64,000 nt of DNA, taken from contig JBBQBI010000008.1 in NCBI GenBank assembly GCA_038363005.1, forward strand, positions 62,001 to 126,000, read 5' to 3'. This document shows, piece after piece, positions 7,355 through 15,800 of this stretch. The position numbers were made by a program, and so were the translations under genes. Every line of letters begins with the position of its first letter. The first letter of the stretch is position 1. The notes under the pieces were generated by a model. That model made no database searches and was not told where the DNA came from. It was given only the letters and a program-made list of their open reading frames with translations. This DNA is from JAKOWB01 sp038363005 (lineage in GTDB: Bacteria > Pseudomonadota > Alphaproteobacteria > Kiloniellales > JACOMY01).

Positions 7355-8581
7355 TCAGTCCAGCGCCGCGAGCGCTTCTTCCGCCGCGCGCAGGCCGCTG
7401 GCGTAGGCACCGTGGCAGGTGGCGGGATCGGTGTCCGAGGTGGCTTCGCCGGCGAAGAACAGGCGGTCCTCGACCGGCGCGGCCAGCACCGCGCGCGCGC
7501 CGGACGCGCCGGGCCTGGCACAGGAATAGCCGCCGTCGGTCCAGGGGTCCTGGCTCCAGCTGGTGGCCACCAGCGGCGTCAGGTGCTTGCGCAGGCCGCT
7601 GCCGAACTCGCTGACGAGCTCCGCCAGCGCATTCTCCGCCATGGCCGCCGGGCCGGCCGCGGCGAGCTCCGCCGCCAGCGGGCCGCCGTAGTAGGCCTCC
7701 AGGGTCGGGCGCTCGAACTCGTGCATGTGGAAGTGCGCGCAGTCGACGCGGTCATAGGTCAGGTTGGCCTGGAACTCCTGGGCCGAACCGAAGGGCAGGC
7801 CCTCGACACGGAAGAAGATCTTCTCGTTCACGCCGAGCGGCAGGTCCGCCAGGGCCTGGCGCTTCTCCGCCGGCAGGCCGGGGTGGAAGGCGATGCGGCC
7901 CTTGGCCAGCAGCGCGGTCGGCAGCGTGACTACGGCGGCGCGCGCCTCGATCCGGCAGGCGGCGCTTTCCACGGCGACGCCCCTGGGGGTGAAGGCGATG
8001 GCGCTGACCGGCGCCTGCAGTGTCACCGGCAGGCCGGCGCCAAAAGCCGCCACCATGGCGCCGAGGCCGCGCGGGTCGTGCCAATTGACGTCGGTCGAGC
8101 CTGAACGCGCGTAGTCGATGGCAGAGATCTTCTCGGGCAGCGCGCCGGAGGACCAGGAGAGCGCGGCGGCGATCGCCGGGCGCCACGGACCCGTAACCTC
8201 CAGCAGGTCGCCGATCGCGCAGTCTTCACCGCTCTCCAGCCGCGCCTCCATGGCCTCATAGAGCCGCGCCCAGGCGGCGCGGTGGTCGGCCGCGCGCGCG
8301 CCGAGTTTTTTCTCGACGTAGGGCTGACCCCAGAAGACCGCGTTCTCCACCACGGTGAAGCCCAGGCGACGGGCGATGGCGACCAGCGGATTGATGTCGG
8401 CGGAGTGCCACCAGTGGCAGCCGAGGTCGATGCCCATCCCTTCCGGCGTCACCGTGTGAGCCCGGCCCCCGATGCGGTCACGCGCCTCGAGCAGGACGAC
8501 TTCGCGGCCAGCCTCGACCAGGCGCCGTGTGGCGGCGAGACCGGCCATGCCGGCGCCAATGACGATCACGTCGAGCGTCAC
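7355..8581 (-). CDS. FAD-dependent amine oxidase family protein
   Basis: 408 residues. The N-terminus has the dinucleotide loop VIGAGMAGLAA and the acidic/arginine patch LLEARDRIGGRAHT that binds FAD; the C-terminus has LFFAGEATSDTDPATCHGAY, the second FAD block of flavin monoamine oxidases. CHWWHSADINPL is also typical. It would oxidise an amine or polyamine, but the substrate is not predictable. GTG start with AGGGA ribosome site. It lies downstream of leuD and the 89-residue membrane protein on the same strand and may be transcribed with them. Confidence 0.9.
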   Translation of the reverse strand: MTLDVIVIGAGMAGLAATRRLVEAGREVVLLEARDRIGGRAHTVTPEGMGIDLGCHWWHSADINPLVAIARRLGFTVVENAVFWGQPYVEKKLGARAADHRAAWARLYEAMEARLESGEDCAIGDLLEVTGPWRPAIAAALSWSSGALPEKISAIDYARSGSTDVNWHDPRGLGAMVAAFGAGLPVTLQAPVSAIAFTPRGVAVESAACRIEARAAVVTLPTALLAKGRIAFHPGLPAEKRQALADLPLGVNEKIFFRVEGLPFGSAQEFQANLTYDRVDCAHFHMHEFERPTLEAYYGGPLAAELAAAGPAAMAENALAELVSEFGSGLRKHLTPLVATSWSQDPWTDGGYSCARPGASGARAVLAAPVEDRLFFAGEATSDTDPATCHGAYASGLRAAEEALAALD

Positions 8582-8623
8582 GCTTGAATCCCTTTCAGTC
8601 TGGACCGCAGGGCAGTCGCGCCG

Positions 8624-8893
8624 TCAGCCGCCGCGGGGTCCGGTCTTCTCAACCGAGACTCGCAGTTGTCGCAGCTCAGCGACGAGCTCGCTCTGGAGCT
8701 GCAGCAGCCCGGTATAGAAGGCCTGGCGTTCCTCGGCGCGCTGTCGATTGCGCTCCATTTCCTCTTGCTGCATGCCGGTGTTCTGCAACAACACGGCGCG
8801 ATAGGCGCGATAGCGCCGGGTCATCACAAACATGTAGACGACCATGGCGCCGACCAGAACAAGGGCGGCGTAACTGACCAGCTCCTTCGGCAT
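8624..8893 (-). CDS. Small single-pass membrane protein with coiled coil
   Basis: 89 residues: one hydrophobic helix at about residues 6-24 (YAALVLVGAMVVYMFVM), then a charged segment rich in R, E and Q (residues 26-80) with heptad-like spacing, predicted to be a cytoplasmic coiled coil. No family recognised. It sits 42 bp before the amine oxidase start and 80 bp after leuD on the same strand. Confidence 0.65.
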   Translation of the reverse strand: MPKELVSYAALVLVGAMVVYMFVMTRRYRAYRAVLLQNTGMQQEEMERNRQRAEERQAFYTGLLQLQSELVAELRQLRVSVEKTGPRGG

Positions 8894-8973
8894 CGTTCGG
8901 CTCCCCCAAGCCTCGGCACCGGGCTCGGATCGAGCGGTACCTGAGCTTGCAGCCTAGCAAAGCCGGACAGCCA

Positions 8974-9576
8974 CTACATCCAGGGTTGGGTCTGCTGCCG
9001 CTTGGCCTCGAAGCCGTCGATGGCAGGGCCCTTCTGCATGGTCTGGCCGATGTCGTCGAGGCCGTTCAGCAGGCAGTGCTTGCGGAAGGCATCGACCTGG
9101 AACTTGTAGACGCCGCCGTCGGGGCCGCGAATCTCCTGGCTTTCCAGGTCGATGGTGATGCGCGCGTTGGCGCCGCGGCCGGCATCGTCCAGCAGCTTGG
9201 CCAGGATGTCGGGCGGCACGACGATCGGCAGGATGCCGTTCTTGAAGCAGTTGTTGTGGAAGATGTCGGCGAAGGAGGTCGCGATCACGCAGCGGATGCC
9301 GAAGTCGAGCAGCGCCCAGGGCGCATGCTCGCGCGAGGAGCCGCAGCCGAAGTTGTCGCCGGCCACCAGGATCTCGGCCTTGTCGTAGGGCGCCCGGTTC
9401 AGCACGAAGTCGGTCTTCTCGCCCTTGGCGTCATAGCGCATGGCAGCGAAGAGGCCCTTGGCCAGGCCGGTGCGCTTGATGGTCTTCAGGAAGCGCGCCG
9501 GGATGATCATGTCGGTGTCGACGTTGCTCATCGGCAGCGGCGCGGCGACGGCGGTCAGGGTCTTGAACTTCAGCAT
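8974..9576 (-). CDS. leuD: 3-isopropylmalate dehydratase small subunit
   Basis: Partner of LeuC in isomerising 2- to 3-isopropylmalate. The 200-residue protein shows the swivel-domain hallmarks MSNVDTDMIIPARFL near the N-terminus and GDNFGCGSSREHAPWAL in the middle. Length is normal. Unusually, three membrane-protein genes lie between it and leuC. ATG start preceded by AGGAGAGCC-type ribosome site. Confidence 0.98.
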   Translation of the reverse strand: MLKFKTLTAVAAPLPMSNVDTDMIIPARFLKTIKRTGLAKGLFAAMRYDAKGEKTDFVLNRAPYDKAEILVAGDNFGCGSSREHAPWALLDFGIRCVIATSFADIFHNNCFKNGILPIVVPPDILAKLLDDAGRGANARITIDLESQEIRGPDGGVYKFQVDAFRKHCLLNGLDDIGQTMQKGPAIDGFEAKRQQTQPWM

Positions 9577-9639
9577 CGAAGGCTCTCCTTGGCTCTGCGC
9601 CAGAGCTAACGGTTTGGCAGCCCCGCCGTCAACCGCCGC

Positions 9640-10107
9640 TCATCGACGGTCAACGCCGCGCGCCGCGCCAGGCCCCAGCCGGCGTTCCGGCAGGCCGATG
9701 ACGCCGGCGGCGGCAAGCAGCAGCAGCAGGCCGAGCAGCAGCGTGGCATAGGCGCCATAGGCCACCACCATGGCGCCGCTGGTCGGATCGGCATCGCGGC
9801 GCGCCAGCCAGAGCAGGCCGGCGCCGAGCATGGCGAAGAGGCCGCAGAGCCCGCCGAACAGGCGCTGTCCGTGCCCCAGCAGGGCGGCGCCCAGGGTCAG
9901 CAGGGCCAGCACGGGTATGGCGGCAAAGGCGACCAGCAGGATGGCCTCCGCCTGCTCGGCCTGGCGGCCGCGCGCCAGCGACACCAGCTCCAGCCCGGAC
10001 AGGCTGGCCGTGGCGCTGGCCACCCAGGGCAGGAAGAAGGCCACCAGCATGGCGACCGCCAGCAGGGTCTCCAGCCGGTTGACCAGGCGCGACTTGGCGG
10101 CCGGCAT
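9640..10107 (-). CDS. Four-helix membrane protein, paralogue 1 of 3 between leuC and leuD
   Basis: 155 residues with four hydrophobic segments (about 14-34, 56-80, 84-104, 116-140). The first helix ends in AFFLPW followed by a SGLELV stretch, a pattern shared with the next two genes (AFFLPW/SGFNMV and AFVLPW/SGLDVL). No characterised family recognised. The gene is co-directional with leuC and leuD and probably in one transcript with them. Confidence 0.75.
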   Translation of the reverse strand: MPAAKSRLVNRLETLLAVAMLVAFFLPWVASATASLSGLELVSLARGRQAEQAEAILLVAFAAIPVLALLTLGAALLGHGQRLFGGLCGLFAMLGAGLLWLARRDADPTSGAMVVAYGAYATLLLGLLLLLAAAGVIGLPERRLGPGAARGVDRR

Positions 10108-10136
10108 CGCGCGGTCCTAGCGACGCCGGCGCCGGG

Positions 10137-10568
10137 TCACCGGCGCTTCGGCACGAAGGCCAGCAGCACCAGCAGGACGCTGAGCGCCAGCGAGGCCCAG
10201 CCACCGATCTCCAGGTTGTCCAGCGTGGAGGAGCCTTCGTCGATGAAGCCCTTGACCACCAGCACCACCACCGGCAGGCCGGCCAGGAAGCCGCAGAGCG
10301 AAGCGACGCCGGCACCGGCGAGGCCGAGCAGCAGGGTCAGCAGGCCGAAGACCGGGATCAGGAGCATCAGCCAGACTGGCCAGAGGCTGGGCGCCAGATC
10401 GCCGGCCGAAGCGCCGGTCGACAGCGCGTCCTTGGTGGCCAGCACCACCGCGTAGACCATGTTGAAGCCCGACATGGTGCGGCCGTTGCCGACGCCGGCG
10501 TCGGGCAGCCATGGCAGGAAGAACGCCACCAGCAGCAACAGGGCAAGGAAAGCGAGAACCCGCGACAT
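10137..10568 (-). CDS. Four-helix membrane protein, paralogue 2 of 3
   Basis: 143 residues starting MSRVLAFLALLLL. Four hydrophobic segments; helix 1 ends AFFLPW, the loop after it has MSGFNMVYAV, the middle helices are rich in leucine and glycine, and the last helix ends LLAFVPKRR. Same length and layout as the gene at 10716, so a tandem duplication is likely. Function unknown. Start chosen at the ATG that gives a compact N-terminal helix; upstream in-frame codons have no membrane character. Confidence 0.75.
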   Translation of the reverse strand: MSRVLAFLALLLLVAFFLPWLPDAGVGNGRTMSGFNMVYAVVLATKDALSTGASAGDLAPSLWPVWLMLLIPVFGLLTLLLGLAGAGVASLCGFLAGLPVVVLVVKGFIDEGSSTLDNLEIGGWASLALSVLLVLLAFVPKRR

Positions 10569-10715
10569 GCCAACCCCTCCGTCAAGTTTGCGACCGGCGC
10601 GACCGCTGCGCATCGGCCATTTCAGACTACCGCAACTCGCCACCAGCGGCGACAAGCCCCGCGCCGACCCGAGGTGACCTGCGTCACCCGGCCTGGAGTC
10701 CTGGCGCCCGACGTC

Positions 10716-11147
10716 CTAACGCCGCGCCGGCAAGCGCAGCAGCCCGATGCCGGCGAGCAGCAGCAACAGCGCCAGCACCAGCGTTGCCCAGGCGCCGACC
10801 TGGAAGAAGCGGAAGATCTCGTTGAAGTTCTCGCCCAGGTCCAGCGCCGTCAGGCCCAGCAGCAGGAAGGGCACCAGGCCGGTCAGCAGGGCGAAGATCC
10901 GCGACCCGGCACCGATCAGGCCGGTCACCAGGGTCAGCACGCAGCCGATCGGCAGCGCCCAGAAGAGATAGACCACCCAGCCGCCTTCGAAATCGTCAAA
11001 GGAGGCGACGCCGCCCATCTGCTGCTTGGCGTCCAGCGTCGCGCGCAGCACGTCGAGGCCGGAGATCGGCGCGCCGAAGCCGATGCTCAGCCAGGGCAGC
11101 ACGAAGGCGATGCCCAGCAGCACCGCGAGCAGCGATTCGATTCGCAT
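10716..11147 (-). CDS. Four-helix membrane protein, paralogue 3 of 3
   Basis: 143 residues starting MRIESLLAVLLGIAF. Helix 1 ends AFVLPW and is followed by ISGLDVLRA; helices 2-3 lie near residues 58-100 and helix 4 is the leucine-rich stretch before LLRLPARR. Only 25 bp separates it from the leuC stop, so it is very probably in the leuC transcript. It aligns by eye over its whole length with the two genes downstream. No enzymatic motif is visible. Confidence 0.77.
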   Translation of the reverse strand: MRIESLLAVLLGIAFVLPWLSIGFGAPISGLDVLRATLDAKQQMGGVASFDDFEGGWVVYLFWALPIGCVLTLVTGLIGAGSRIFALLTGLVPFLLLGLTALDLGENFNEIFRFFQVGAWATLVLALLLLLAGIGLLRLPARR

Positions 11148-11172
11148 GGCGTCGCCGTTCCCTGCCGTCCGC

Positions 11173-12594
11173 CTACTGCAGCTCGCGCACGTCGGCGATG
11201 TGGCCGGCGATGGCCGCCGCCGCCGCCATGGCCGGGCTCATCAGGTGGGTGCGTCCACCGGGGCCCTGGCGGCCCTCGAAGTTGCGGTTGGAGGTCGAGG
11301 CGCAGCGCTCGCCCGGCTTCAGCTTGTCGGCGTTCATCGCCAGGCACATGGAGCAGCCCGGCTCGCGCCAGTCGAAGCCGGCCTCGCGCAGCACGCGGTC
11401 CAGGCCCTCGCTCTCCGCCTGTTCCTTCACCAGGCCGCTGCCGGGGACGACCATGGCATGCACGCCGGCCGCTACCTTGCGGCCCTTGGCCAGCGCCTTT
11501 TGGGCGATCACCGCGACGGCCCGCAGGTCCTCGATGCGGCCGTTGGTGCAGGAGCCGATGAAGACCTTGTCGACCTTGATGTCGGTCAGCTTCTGCCCAG
11601 CGGTCAGGCCCATGTACTTCAGCGAGCGCTCGATGCCGGCGCGCTTGCCCTCGTCGGTCACGCTCTCCGGTCCCGGCACCACGGCGGTGATCGGCAGCAC
11701 GTCCTCCGGGCTGGTGCCCCAGGTAACCTGCGGCACGATCTCGGCGGCGTTCAGCACCACCTCGCGGTCATAGTGCGCGCCGGGGTCGGACGGCAGGGTC
11801 TTCCACCAGGCCAGCGCCTGTTCCCACTGCCCGGCCTTGGGCGCCATGGCGCGGCCCTTGACGTAGGCGAAGGTGGTTTCGTCCGGCGCGATCAACCCGG
11901 CGCGGGCACCGGCCTCGATCGACATGTTGCAGACCGTCATGCGGCCTTCCATCGACAGGTCGCGGATCGCCTTGCCGGCGTATTCGATAACATGGCCGGT
12001 GCCGCCGGCGGTGCCGATCTTGCCGATGATAGCCAGCACCAGGTCCTTGGCGGTGATGCCCACCGGCAGGTCGCCCTCGACCAGGACGCGCATGTTCTTG
12101 GCCGGGCGCTGCAGCAGCGTCTGGGTGGCCAGCACATGCTCGACCTCGGAGGTGCCGATGCCGAAGGCCAACGAGCCGAAGGCGCCGTGCGTCGAGGTAT
12201 GGCTGTCGCCGCAGACGATGGTCTGTCCCGGCAGGGTGAAGCCCTGCTCCGGCCCGATGATGTGCACGATGCCCTGGCGCACGTCGTCCATGTCGAAGAT
12301 CGGCACGCCGAAGTCCTTGGCGTTCTGCCGCAGCGTCTCGACCTGGATGCGGCTTTCCTCGTCGGCGATGCCCTGGGCACGGCCCTCGGTCGGCACGTTG
12401 TGGTCCGGCACCGCCAGCGTCGCCTGCGGCCGGCGCACCTTGCGGCCGGCTAGGCGCAGGCCTTCGAAGGCCTGCGGGCTGGTCACCTCGTGCACCAGAT
12501 GGCGGTCGATGTAGATCAGGCAGGTACCGTCGTCCTGGCGTTCCACCAGGTGGCTATCCCAGATCTTGTCGAACAGGGTACGCGGCTGGCTCAT
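11173..12594 (-). CDS. leuC: 3-isopropylmalate dehydratase large subunit
   Basis: Aconitase-family [4Fe-4S] enzyme of leucine synthesis. The 473-residue protein has DSHTSTHGAFGSLAFGIG, the first cluster ligand in FIGSCTNGR and the second pair in CSMCLAMN, all as expected for LeuC. It heads a minus-strand run: leuC, three membrane proteins, leuD. The 193-bp gap to the divergent LuxR-type gene would hold its promoter; I see no leucine-codon leader peptide there. Confidence 0.98.
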   Translation of the reverse strand: MSQPRTLFDKIWDSHLVERQDDGTCLIYIDRHLVHEVTSPQAFEGLRLAGRKVRRPQATLAVPDHNVPTEGRAQGIADEESRIQVETLRQNAKDFGVPIFDMDDVRQGIVHIIGPEQGFTLPGQTIVCGDSHTSTHGAFGSLAFGIGTSEVEHVLATQTLLQRPAKNMRVLVEGDLPVGITAKDLVLAIIGKIGTAGGTGHVIEYAGKAIRDLSMEGRMTVCNMSIEAGARAGLIAPDETTFAYVKGRAMAPKAGQWEQALAWWKTLPSDPGAHYDREVVLNAAEIVPQVTWGTSPEDVLPITAVVPGPESVTDEGKRAGIERSLKYMGLTAGQKLTDIKVDKVFIGSCTNGRIEDLRAVAVIAQKALAKGRKVAAGVHAMVVPGSGLVKEQAESEGLDRVLREAGFDWREPGCSMCLAMNADKLKPGERCASTSNRNFEGRQGPGGRTHLMSPAMAAAAAIAGHIADVRELQ

Positions 12595-12787
12595 GGTTCG
12601 GCTCTCTCGACTGTCGTGCTTGTGTCACAGCGGCTGTGTGCTTCGCCCTAGGCTTAGGCGCCCGGGCGCTGTCTCGACAAGGGCCTATATGGCATGGCGC
12701 CGCCCGGCAGGCGAATGGCGGCGCCCGGCGGCGGCGGGGCGGGGTCGCCTTGCGGAACGAATAACCCTGTGTGACGCTATTGCGGTC

Positions 12788-13834
12788 ATGGTGAGCGCAA
12801 AGGGTACCGGACAGGCCACGACGCGGCAGGACGCGGCGGGGCGAACTAGAAATACCGCCGCCGCGCGGCGACACACCTGCTTCATCTTCATCGATGCCGC
12901 CTACCGCATCGACGAGGTAATCGGCGAGTCGTCCTGGCTCTATCCAGAGCTGCCGCCGGTCCAGGCGGGCGATGATCTGCGCGATTTCATCGTTGCCCGG
13001 GTCAATGCCGGCTATGTCGGGGTCAACGAGAACCTCAACATCAAGTCCTGCACACCGTTGCAGACCAGGCTGCTCGAGCTCTCCTCCTACCCGCTGTTCA
13101 AGACCTACCAATTCGCCCCCGGCGGGCAGGTGCTGGTGCTGAGCCATTCCCGGGTCGACGAGGACCGCACCATCATCACCGTCAGCGCCAGCCGCATGCA
13201 CATCGACATCGGCGCGACCGACCGCTTCCAGCGCGCCGCCAGCATCCTGGAGTTCGATTTCAAGGTCAGCGACATGACCGGCTTCGGCCTGATCGAGCAC
13301 ATCGCCTACTCGATCATCAACTCCATGGCGGTGCCATTGGTGGTGCTGAACGGCGACGCCATCGTGCTGGCCGCCAACGAGGCGGCGCAGCGCGTCTTCA
13401 AACATGGCCAGCTGCGCGTCAACGAGCGCGACCAGCTGGAAGCAGCCGACCACAGCATCGAGCCGGTGCTGGCCTACCTGCGCACCCTGGATTTCGGCAG
13501 CATCGTGCCGCTGCCCGACTTCGTGCCGCTCGGCTTCCACTACGCCCGGGTGATCAACACGCCGCCGCTGGGCAAGATCTTCGTCGTCGCGCTGGAAGAA
13601 CAGGGCGGCCCGCCGGACCAGATCGAACTGCTGCGCAAGCGCCACCCGGCCCTGTCGGTCAGCGAAGCCGAAATCGCCCTGCTGTTGCTGTCCGGGGCGC
13701 CACCGAAGAAGATCGCGACCGAGCGCGCGGCATCGATCCACACGGTGCGCACGCAGATCGCCAGTATCCTGAAGAAGACCAACTGCCACAGCGTGTCAGC
13801 CTTCATCGCCATATCGCGCGTCTTCGTCCTCTAG
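12788..13834 (+). CDS. PAS-containing LuxR-type (HTH) transcriptional regulator
   Basis: 348 residues from the ATG at 12788. Middle region (about 177-205, SMAVPLVVLNGDAIVLAANEA) looks like the start of a PAS sensor domain; the C-terminal 55 residues (LSVSEAEIALLLLSGAPPKKIA...SIHTVRTQIASILKKTNCHS) are a GerE/LuxR helix-turn-helix. The N-terminal 150 residues resemble no domain I can name. There is no acyl-homoserine lactone synthase nearby, so quorum sensing is not implied. Divergent from leuC with a 193-bp gap; whether it controls leuC is unknown. Earlier in-frame starts would overlap leuC. Confidence 0.85.
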   Translation: MVSAKGTGQATTRQDAAGRTRNTAAARRHTCFIFIDAAYRIDEVIGESSWLYPELPPVQAGDDLRDFIVARVNAGYVGVNENLNIKSCTPLQTRLLELSSYPLFKTYQFAPGGQVLVLSHSRVDEDRTIITVSASRMHIDIGATDRFQRAASILEFDFKVSDMTGFGLIEHIAYSIINSMAVPLVVLNGDAIVLAANEAAQRVFKHGQLRVNERDQLEAADHSIEPVLAYLRTLDFGSIVPLPDFVPLGFHYARVINTPPLGKIFVVALEEQGGPPDQIELLRKRHPALSVSEAEIALLLLSGAPPKKIATERAASIHTVRTQIASILKKTNCHSVSAFIAISRVFVL

Positions 13835-13995
13835 TGGACGCCAGTTGACGGTCCGGCCAAGCATGTCGCCGACGGCGCAATACCGAACCTTTGCGATTGC
13901 CTGCCCAATCATCAGCCCTCATGTTCAGGAGGATCGGCTGTGGCCGGTCTGTCGCCGACGGCGTGCGGCGCAGAATTACTTGGGAGTGCGGCGGC

Positions 13996-14238
13996 ATGAC
14001 CTTTCTGTCCGGCTTGGATATTGCGCTGGTCCTGGGATTGACCGCCGGCTGGTTCGACTGGCCCGAGGCGCCGGCGCGCCGGGCCCGGCCGGTTCCCTTG
14101 GCACAGCGCGAGATCTGGCCGGCGGTCCGGCTGGATGACGACGGCGCCGCCGCGGACCATCGGCAGCGTGGCGTCCTGACGTTGATCGCCGGCGCCTGGC
14201 TGGTCGCCACGGCGCTTTGCCTGTTCTCGCTCTGCTAG
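13996..14238 (+). CDS. Small hypothetical membrane-associated protein
   Basis: 80 residues from an ATG with a TTGGGAG stretch upstream. A weak hydrophobic segment lies at residues 3-20 and a stronger one at the C-terminus (LTLIAGAWLVATALCLFSL). No family recognised. It is retained because of the ribosome site and the hydrophobic helix, but high-GC DNA produces many chance frames, so it could be spurious. Confidence 0.4.
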   Translation: MTFLSGLDIALVLGLTAGWFDWPEAPARRARPVPLAQREIWPAVRLDDDGAAADHRQRGVLTLIAGAWLVATALCLFSLC

Positions 14239-14316
14239 TCTTCGCCGCTCGGCACAGCCGCAAAAGCACTTGAAGCCGGCCGGGCGCGCAACGACAGTCT
14301 TCGCCATGTCCAAGCC

Positions 14317-15381
14317 ATGTCTTCCGGCCGCAGACCGCCGCCGCCAGCGATGCTAGGCGGGCCACCGCGCCGGATCGCGCTGCTGCTGGCCGTCGACTGC
14401 GAGCCGGACGAGCGCAAGCCCAGGCCGGGCGGCAACGCGCCCTGGCTCGGCGTGCCGCCGACCTTTTCGATGCTGGAGGAATGGCGCCAGGCGATGCTGT
14501 CACGCTGGCGCCGGCCGGTCGTCATCAACTGGTTCTGGCGCCTCGATCCGCAGGTCGCGCTGCTGCATGGCCGCGACGACTGGGCCTTCAGCTACTACGC
14601 ACAGGATATCGACCGCACGCTACGGCAGGGCGACCGCCACGGCCTGCATCCCCATGCCTGGCGCTGGGACGAGGCGCGCCGCGACTGGTGTGTCGAGCAC
14701 GGCGACGCGGCCTGGATCGAAGCCATCGTGCGGCGCGCGGTCGCTGGCTATCGGGCGCACTTTGGCGGCGCGCCGGAGGCCTTTCGCTTCGGCGACGAAT
14801 GGCTGTCGGAAGAGCTGCTGCGGCTGGAGACCACGCTCGGCGTCAAATACGACCTCGGCCTCACGGTCGACCAGCCGGCCACACCGGGGCTGGACCTCAG
14901 CGAATGGACCACCGGCCAGATTCCCGATCGCCGCGCCGTGCCCTATCTACCGTTCCGCTGGCAGCCTGGGCGCTTTCTCCACCCGGCGCCCAGCGCGGAC
15001 GCTGGCCAGCCTGGCGGCCTGTGGATCTTTCCCGGCGCCAGCGGCGGCGCCGTGCTGCCGCCGGGCGGCTATGGCCGGCGCGCCCGCCTGCGGCGCAAGC
15101 TGCACGGGCAGCCACCGCCGCGCCCGCCGAAGCAGGGGCAGCAGTGGGTGGCCAACCTGGGTTTTCCGCCGGATCGCTTCAAGGCCGCCTTCGAGAACGG
15201 CCTGGCCAAGTCCGGCTTCCGCTACGCACTACTGGCGGTGCGCAGCGACGTGGCCGGGCAGCGCCCCCTGGGGCCGCGCTACCTGCGGCAGAACCTGTCG
15301 CTGCTCTTGAACCACCAGTGGTCGGCGCGCTTCCGCCTGGTCGCGCCGGCGGGCGCGCTCGCGCTCCTAGGCCTGGACTAG
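14317..15381 (+). CDS. Polysaccharide deacetylase-like (NodB-fold) protein
   Basis: 354 residues. Signs of a NodB-type fold: strand and aspartate at LLLAVDCEPD (D27), a GLHPHAWRWD motif (H111, H113) in the place of the metal-binding histidines, and FRFGDEWLSEELL resembling the FRFP/FRAG block. The histidine motif is H-x-H rather than the usual H-x3-H, so substrate and even activity are uncertain. The second half is rich in Gly, Pro and Arg. No signal peptide is visible. Isolated between the 80-residue protein and the convergent rplS. Confidence 0.6.
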   Translation: MSSGRRPPPPAMLGGPPRRIALLLAVDCEPDERKPRPGGNAPWLGVPPTFSMLEEWRQAMLSRWRRPVVINWFWRLDPQVALLHGRDDWAFSYYAQDIDRTLRQGDRHGLHPHAWRWDEARRDWCVEHGDAAWIEAIVRRAVAGYRAHFGGAPEAFRFGDEWLSEELLRLETTLGVKYDLGLTVDQPATPGLDLSEWTTGQIPDRRAVPYLPFRWQPGRFLHPAPSADAGQPGGLWIFPGASGGAVLPPGGYGRRARLRRKLHGQPPPRPPKQGQQWVANLGFPPDRFKAAFENGLAKSGFRYALLAVRSDVAGQRPLGPRYLRQNLSLLLNHQWSARFRLVAPAGALALLGLD

Positions 15382-15416
15382 GGTCGTCCTCAGGCCTTGG
15401 GTCGTCTTCAGGCCTT
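15381..15416. repeat. 18-bp tandem duplication at the rplS 3' end
   Basis: GGGTCGTCCTCAGGCCTT (15381-15398) is followed directly by GGGTCGTCTTCAGGCCTT (15399-15416), one mismatch. The second copy covers the last codons and stop of rplS. Confidence 0.8.
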
Positions 15417-15800
15417 GGCGGTCGTCGCCTTGGGGTTCTTGTGCACGATCTTCTCGGCGATGCGGGCCGACTTGCCGGTGCGGCCGCGCAGGTAATAGAG
15501 CTTGGCGCGGCGCACATCGCCGCGGCGCACCAGCTCGATCGAGGCGACGCGCGGCGAGTACAGCGGGAAGACGCGCTCGACGCCCTCGCCATAGCTGATC
15601 TTGCGCACGGTGAAGGAGGAGTTGAGGCCACGCGCCTTGCGGGCGATGCAGACGCCCTCGAAGGCCTGCAGGCGCTCACGCTCGCCTTCGACCACCTTGA
15701 CGGTGACCTTCAGGGTGTCGCCCGGGCCGAACTCGGGCACGGCGCGCTCGGCGGTGAGCTTGGCGACCTGCTCCTGCTCGATCTGCTGGATGATGTTCAT
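15408..15800 (-). CDS. rplS: 50S ribosomal protein L19
   Basis: 130-residue L19, located at the 30S-50S interface. Recognised from IIQQIEQEQ at the start, FGPGDTLKVTVKVVEG, RLQAFEGVCIARK and the SPRVASIELVRRGDVRRAKLYYLRG block. The start codon overlaps the trmD stop (ATGA), so translation is coupled. It ends the ffh-rpsP-rimM-trmD-rplS block. The C-terminal lysine/alanine tail (NPKATTAKA) overlaps a small tandem repeat. Confidence 0.98.
   Translation of the reverse strand: MNIIQQIEQEQVAKLTAERAVPEFGPGDTLKVTVKVVEGERERLQAFEGVCIARKARGLNSSFTVRKISYGEGVERVFPLYSPRVASIELVRRGDVRRAKLYYLRGRTGKSARIAEKIVHKNPKATTAKA

Noticed and set aside
12595..12787. Leucine attenuator leader upstream of leuC
   Set aside because: No short frame with a run of leucine codons followed by a terminator hairpin could be found on the minus strand.
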